A stretch of DNA of 64,000 nt, from positions 62,001 through 126,000 of the forward strand of contig DATIBD010000103.1 of NCBI GenBank assembly GCA_035457705.1, in the 5' to 3' direction. The translations under genes were made by a program, and so were the position numbers. Below the pieces are notes generated by a model. It had not been told where the DNA came from and did not search any database. It worked only from the letters and a program-made list of their open reading frames with translations. The DNA is from DASPGQ01 sp035457705. GTDB taxonomy: Bacteria; Acidobacteriota; Vicinamibacteria; Marinacidobacterales; SMYC01. Below, one piece after another: positions 60,497-64,000 of this stretch (the first letter of the stretch is position 1; every line of letters begins with the position of its first letter).

Positions 60497-60525
60497 ATGC
60501 TACGCAGCTTCTCGCGATGTGTCAA
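60497..60525 (-). promoter_or_regulatory. Sigma70-type promoter of the M4 protease gene
   Basis: On the minus strand TTGACA (60525-60520), a 17-bp spacer and TAGCAT (60502-60497), 73 nt before the ATG. Directly upstream is an imperfect 9-bp direct repeat GACAGTCTG / GACAGATTG (the second overlapping the -35), a possible operator. Confidence 0.55.
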
Positions 60526-60603
60526 TCTGTCCAGACTGTCCCGACCTGGATTCCTCATAAGAAATCGGTTATCGGCACACGGCGCCACAGGATAGTCGCC
60601 CCT

Positions 60604-60726
60604 TTCCGCAAGGAGTACTACGGCCCGCTTGCCCGGTACTTACGGGACCATCCCGACTCGGGAGCAACCCTGAAACGCTTTGAAGTTAGCCACCATTCCC
60701 AGGTGAAGGCGAAGCAGCGACTTTGA
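60604..60726 (+). pseudogene. Possible protein relic upstream of the beta-helix gene
   Basis: The frame KEYYGPLARYLRDHPDSGATLKRFEVSHHSQVKAKQRL followed by TGA has protein-like composition, but has no start codon with a ribosome-binding site, and the upstream continuation is low quality. No family recognised. It could be chance in a 365-bp intergenic region. Confidence 0.25.
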
Positions 60727-60789
60727 CAACCCGAACGCGACCGTACGAAGCCTCTGCTGTCGTCCCTTCCGAGAGTTAAAGGAGGAACC

Positions 60790-61671
60790 ATGCGTTTCAT
60801 GGGCGAAAACTCGCTTCGGCTGTCAATCAACCATGGAAAACGAGGTGTCGGGCTTCGTCAACGCAAGCTCAGCCACTTCATCTTAGTCGTGGCTTTCTTC
60901 GCCGCGTCACCCCTCCTGGCCGACGGCTCGGGCTCGAAGAAAGTCCGCTGTGGAGAGGAGAGCCTGAAACGCGCTATCGACAAAGCCCGTCCCGGATCGA
61001 CGATTGTCGTCATCGGGAGCTGCAGTGATGGTCCCTATCTGGTCGAGAAGGACCTCCGGTTGGTCGGCGGCAACGACGCAGAGCTTTTGACACACCTGCA
61101 AGTCGATGGCGCCACCTTGCGCGTGGAGAACCTGAAAATCATCGGCGATGGAATGGGCGTCGGTAAGGGCGGCAGACTGATTGCCGACCAGATGGAGATC
61201 CGGGATGCCTTCATTGCCGTCAGCGTGCTCGATTTGAGCATTCTCGAGATTCACAACAGTCTCATCGTGAACAGCAATAACCTGGGAATATGGGCGGTCG
61301 GACGCTCCATGTTGCTCGTCGATAACACCCGAATCGAGCACAGCGGCGTTGGAATCTATCTCGAAAGTACGAGCTCGGCCCGCGTCTATTCCACAAGGAT
61401 CGTGAACGGCTTTGGGGGAATAGACATCGGAAGATTTTCCGAGGTCGAGACGTTCAATGTAACAATCGAAGACAATGAAGGTACGGGTATCTCACTTTCC
61501 GACAAATACTCGTACATTTTCATGGAAGACCAAAGCACCATTCAAAATAACGGATTGGATCTGAGCTGCGGCGATCGCGCGATCGTGGAGGTCGTCGATA
61601 CCAACGTCAGCACGACAGCGACGACCGCCATAGACACCGGTTGCACCTTGCTGGGCAATCCGATCTTCTAA
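60790..61671 (+). CDS. Exported right-handed beta-helix protein
   Basis: 293 aa with AAAGGAGG 5 nt before the ATG. The hydrophobic export signal is internal to the N-terminus (HFILVVAFFAASPLLADG), after about 30 polar residues. The body is a ladder of short strands: LRLVGGNDAELLTHLQVDGATLRVENLKIIGDG, LEIHNSLIVNSNNLGIWAVG, VEHSGVGIYLES-type turns and FGGIDIGRFSEV. Such solenoids are carbohydrate-binding or lyase scaffolds. Catalytic residues of pectate lyases are not obvious. The downstream OM-barrel gene is 50 nt away on the same strand. Confidence 0.7.
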   Translation: MRFMGENSLRLSINHGKRGVGLRQRKLSHFILVVAFFAASPLLADGSGSKKVRCGEESLKRAIDKARPGSTIVVIGSCSDGPYLVEKDLRLVGGNDAELLTHLQVDGATLRVENLKIIGDGMGVGKGGRLIADQMEIRDAFIAVSVLDLSILEIHNSLIVNSNNLGIWAVGRSMLLVDNTRIEHSGVGIYLESTSSARVYSTRIVNGFGGIDIGRFSEVETFNVTIEDNEGTGISLSDKYSYIFMEDQSTIQNNGLDLSCGDRAIVEVVDTNVSTTATTAIDTGCTLLGNPIF

Positions 61672-61721
61672 CCGCGGATGAGCTCGTAGAACGGAGCTCC
61701 GCCGTCCGTTAGACTCTGAGG

Positions 61722-62363
61722 GTGGACGCAAAGACCTCGTTCCCTCTGCGTACTGCCAGTGTTGTTGGCCTTCTCTTCGTCGCCCTGGACGGGCAGGCCC
61801 AGGACCGGTTCTCCTTCGAGGGTTTGCTAGGCGGCGCTCTGAACGCCGGGACGACGCTTTCCATCTCGCAGAGCGGCTACCCCGACCTCGATCATGAAGC
61901 CGATTACGCGACGAGGGCCTTCGAACTTCCTCTCTATTACTCTTTGCGATTCGCCGTACACGATCGGTCCGGTCGGTGGGAAGCGCAGTTCACCCACCAC
62001 AAGGTGTACCTGAGCAACCGGACTCCCGAGATCCAGAACTTCGAGATCAGCCATGGATTGAACCTCATGACCTTTGGAAGGGCGTGGACATCCCTGCCTG
62101 TGGACATCCGCGCAGCCGCTGGTGTGGTGATCGCTCACGCCGATTCGGAGATTCGGGCGCAGCCCTTTTCCCCCGGCTACCGTCTCACCGGGCCCTCGTT
62201 CTTGCTCGGCTTTGGGAAACGTCTCGGCCTGACTCGCTGGCTTTTCGCCAGCGTCGAGGTTCAACTCAGCGCGGCTCGGGTCAAAGTGCCCGTGAGTGCG
62301 GGTGACGCTTCGGCCCCGAACGTTGCGCTTCATGTGATGTCCGGTCTTGGCGCCCGTTTCTGA
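61722..62363 (+). CDS. Outer-membrane beta-barrel protein
   Basis: 213 aa from a GTG. Signal peptide (ASVVGLLFVALDGQAQ), then alternating amphipathic strands (FSFEGLLGGALNAGTTLSIS, FELPLYYSLRFAVHD, RWEAQFTHHKVYLS, LTRWLFASVEVQLSAARV) ending in the terminal aromatic GLGARF, the standard signal for barrel assembly. The size suits an eight-stranded barrel. No specific family (OmpW, PagL) can be claimed; the His-Ser-Glu set of PagL is not recognised. It is adjacent to a beta-helix secreted protein. Confidence 0.65.
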   Translation: MDAKTSFPLRTASVVGLLFVALDGQAQDRFSFEGLLGGALNAGTTLSISQSGYPDLDHEADYATRAFELPLYYSLRFAVHDRSGRWEAQFTHHKVYLSNRTPEIQNFEISHGLNLMTFGRAWTSLPVDIRAAAGVVIAHADSEIRAQPFSPGYRLTGPSFLLGFGKRLGLTRWLFASVEVQLSAARVKVPVSAGDASAPNVALHVMSGLGARF

Positions 62364-62485
62364 TTCACATCCAAGTCACAGAACTCCCACGATCTATTCA
62401 CGCGGGCGTTGCCGTCCCGTAATCACCGCGTGGCAGCCTCAGGGAATGGACCCGGATACCCTTTCGTTCGTTTCGGGCTGTTATC

Positions 62486-62665
62486 GTGGAAGTTCTGGTC
62501 GACCGGACGGGTGTGCCATCGGAGCTCACCGTCCTGCGTACGGTCCCGCTGCTCGGGGAGGCTGCGGTGAGCGCGGTAGAAGGCTGGCGCTGGAATCCCT
62601 ACTCGGTGGCGGGTAAGGCCGTCCCTTTTCGGGTGGTGGTCACGGTGACGTTTCGGCTGACTTGA
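62486..62665 (+). pseudogene. TonB C-terminal domain fragment
   Basis: 59 codons from GTG: VEVLVDRTGVPSELTVLRTVPLL, then AVSAVEGWRWNPYSVAGKAV and VVVTVTFRLT. This is the TonB C-terminal fold (WRWxP core, VTVTF ending). The transmembrane anchor and Pro-rich linker that should precede it are missing, and the 120 bases upstream contain no continuing good frame. It is likely a relic. Its end overlaps the 3' end of the opposite-strand secreted-protein gene. Confidence 0.55.
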
Positions 62666-63119
62666 GCGCTGCACTGCGGCGGCACGAGCTGCTGCATTTC
62701 AGCGAGAGCTCGACGGTCTCGTGCCGGGAATCGACGTGCCGGCGAAGCCGCATCATCTGTTGATCCAGATCGAGGTCGATCTTCTTCGAGCCAATGTACA
62801 CGCTAGCCGGCGTCACCACGACTTCCGAGCGAAACGGTGCTCCATCGTGGCTCCCCTCGATCCGGACACGCTCGAGCTCGGGCTCGAGCCGGGAGAGGCT
62901 TGGGTAGTACGTGAACTGAAAGACGTGCGTGCCGGGGAGCTCAAGGATGGGGGTGTCTCCGCGGTAGAGAATGGCATTCTCGAGGTGCTCGCAGGGGCTG
63001 AACCGGACGGGTACGTAAATGCTCCGATTCAGGGCCGCCTCATCGCCGACAACCGGCGCCACGAGCGCGGAGATGACAAAGAAGGCAGTCACGATGTGCT
63101 TCCAGAGTGACACGGTCAT
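62640..63119 (-). CDS. Small secreted hypothetical protein behind a Pho-box-like array
   Basis: 159 aa from the ATG at 63119; a GTG at 63113 has better spacing (7 nt) to the GGAGGAG at 63127-63121 and may be the true start. Signal peptide (IVTAFFVISALVAPVVG). The mature domain is beta-rich (YVPVRFSPCEHLENAILYRGDTPILELPG, FQFTYYPSLSRL, SEVVVTPASVYIGSKKIDLDLD) with two Cys near the C-terminus (KCSSSCRR). Not recognised. The repeat array directly upstream links it to PhoB control, by inference. Confidence 0.6.
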   Translation of the reverse strand: MTVSLWKHIVTAFFVISALVAPVVGDEAALNRSIYVPVRFSPCEHLENAILYRGDTPILELPGTHVFQFTYYPSLSRLEPELERVRIEGSHDGAPFRSEVVVTPASVYIGSKKIDLDLDQQMMRLRRHVDSRHETVELSLKCSSSCRRSAALKSAETSP

Positions 63120-63128
63120 CCTCCTCCA

Positions 63129-63167
63129 GATGAACGTGGCGTTAACCCAATGTTACGCGAATGTTAA
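63129..63167 (-). promoter_or_regulatory. Second Pho-box-like array (four repeats, 11-bp period)
   Basis: On the minus strand: TTAACA (63167-63162), GTAACA (63156-63151), TTAACG (63145-63140), TTCATC (63134-63129), each separated by exactly 5 bp. The same hexamers TTAACA and TTCATC occur in the array at 41.6 kb. It abuts the ribosome-binding site of the secreted protein gene, so the promoter must lie upstream of or within it. Confidence 0.6.
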
Positions 63168-63389
63168 CACAGGCCGGGAACCGGACCAAGCAAAAGGGGA
63201 CCGAATCTCCTTGGACTCGGGTACGAAAGCAGATCTAAAAACCGCGAAGGGTCCCGAGATCTCGTTTTGGGATCGAGGTTACTGTCTTTTAACTTGAGCT
63301 TGACGGAGCTGTGACGTGACTTGATTACTCTGCAGCCCTAGGCTTACGCGCCTCCCTCACGAGGGGTGGTCCTGTCCGGACCCCAAGCT

Positions 63390-64000
63390 TCAAAGGGCCG
63401 CCCCTCGTATTTTCCTCCTCCCTTGGACCGGCGCGATGGGATAGAGGTCTTCGCTGCGAATGGACACGGATCGCATTCCTGACCCGCTCTCGTAGACGAG
63501 AACTTCGGCCCCGACGAAATCGAGAGAGGCGCGATCTTCCTTGAGAACCCAGCCACCCGTGTTGCAGAAGGAGACCGGCAGTCCATCGACCCTGTCCACG
63601 AGCTCGTGCGGTAACGAGTCTGCTCGAGACCCTCGAGCATCGCGAGAAAGCGCTTCCGCCCCCAACCCACCGCCAGGGAGAGAGCCATTCGTTTGGCCCA
63701 GCTCAGATTGGAGCTCTCGCGCAAAGAACGCTCGAAGCGCTCGAAGTAGTTCTTCAGCGAGGACGTCTGCCCTGCGCTTATCTCTCGCTGGATTTGGCGG
63801 GCGAGCTCGGCGAGAGGCTGCGCTTGACCGATTCCCGCACAGGCGAGCTGGTTCAAGGGTAAGTTGATCCCGACCATCTCCCTGAGACTGAGCTCCTGGT
63901 CCTCCTCGAGGTCGAGATCGTCGAACGCCAGTCTCTTCGTCCACTCGGCGGCGAAGGCCCAAAAGGCTTCGAGGTAGTGCCCGTGGGTCAGAAGGATGCT
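63390..64000 (-). pseudogene. Calcineurin-like metallophosphoesterase with frameshift/deletion (runs off right edge)
   Basis: From the right edge the frame reads ILLTHGHYLEAFWAFAAEWT and continues to FLAMLEGLEQTRY near 63611. The matching continuation PHELVDRVDGLPVSFCNTGGWVLKED runs in another frame to the stop at 63390. THGHY and NTGGW are metallophosphoesterase signatures. The G-H-T-H metal motif normally found before the last strand is absent exactly at the frame change, so a deletion rather than a single-base error is likely. The N-terminal part is outside the window. Confidence 0.6.

Noticed and set aside
46545..64000. Integrase, transposase or duplicated tRNA-Leu 3' end marking a mobile island
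   Set aside because: None was found by reading the region; the island idea rests only on gene decay and density.
1..64000. CRISPR arrays and tandem repeats
   Set aside because: No regularly spaced direct repeats with unique spacers were seen; the only periodic elements are the two 11-bp Pho-box-like arrays and protein-level repeats.

Overview
The window is a 64 kb piece of a GC-rich, Gram-negative chromosome. Gram-negative character is shown by a TonB-dependent receptor, an outer-membrane beta-barrel, lipoproteins and an RND pump fragment. The gene content is typical of free-living soil or sediment bacteria and would suit Acidobacteriota: many secreted metalloproteases and beta-helix proteins, a receptor with a carboxypeptidase-regulatory N-terminus, and dense two-component and c-di-GMP signalling. 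That placement is an inference from style, not a marker-gene result. No plasmid, phage integrase, insertion sequence or CRISPR array was seen.

Layout. 1-6.5 kb: 5' part of a CtlX-like hydrolase, an ECF sigma / membrane anti-sigma-like / PDZ operon with overlapping start and stop codons and a clear sigma70-type promoter, DUF2911, a metzincin protease, DUF420, a TPR protein and a His-rich lipoprotein. 6.5-16.2 kb: IMP dehydrogenase, an SDR / small exported protein / amidase / M20 peptidase run, an OPT oligopeptide transporter overlapping a PqqD-like gene, DinB, and a YcaQ/AlkX-type glycosylase. 16.2-29.1 kb: a long minus-strand block (NHL propeller, EgtB/SenA-like enzyme, RND remnant, NtrX-type regulator, DUF309, polyprenyl synthase, YajQ, TatD, sulfatase-fold lipoprotein, tRNA-binding protein, LarC, RadC, GlgC). 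29-36.7 kb: Gre factor, SelB, exported cyanophycinase, CHAD-CYTH protein, ApaH and Ppx/GppA, a group biased towards polyphosphate and nucleotide-polyphosphate chemistry. 36.7-46.4 kb: lipoprotein, beta-helix protein and large TonB receptor downstream of PhoR, PhoB and RNase R. A run of 11-bp-spaced TTAACA-like repeats (a Pho-box-like array) lies before the receptor gene.

From the tRNA-Leu gene at 46.46 kb to the right edge the character changes. Coding density drops, several genes are broken (HD-coupled fragment, frameshifted secreted protein, TonB fragment, phosphoesterase lacking its HTH motif), and unusual genes appear. These include a two-gene PEP/ATP phosphotransferase split in an uncommon order with a cyclic-nucleotide-binding domain, a histidine kinase / Rcp1-like regulator / REC-GGDEF-EAL group whose EAL domain looks catalytically dead, and a thermolysin-family protease. 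A second Pho-box-like array (63.13-63.17 kb) precedes a small secreted protein.

The most coherent hypothesis is that PhoBR controls the adjacent TonB receptor / beta-helix / lipoprotein module and the distant secreted protein through the same four-repeat operator, close to a polyphosphate gene group. The strongest candidate for an undescribed system is the permuted PEP-utilizing pair at 51.0-53.9 kb.
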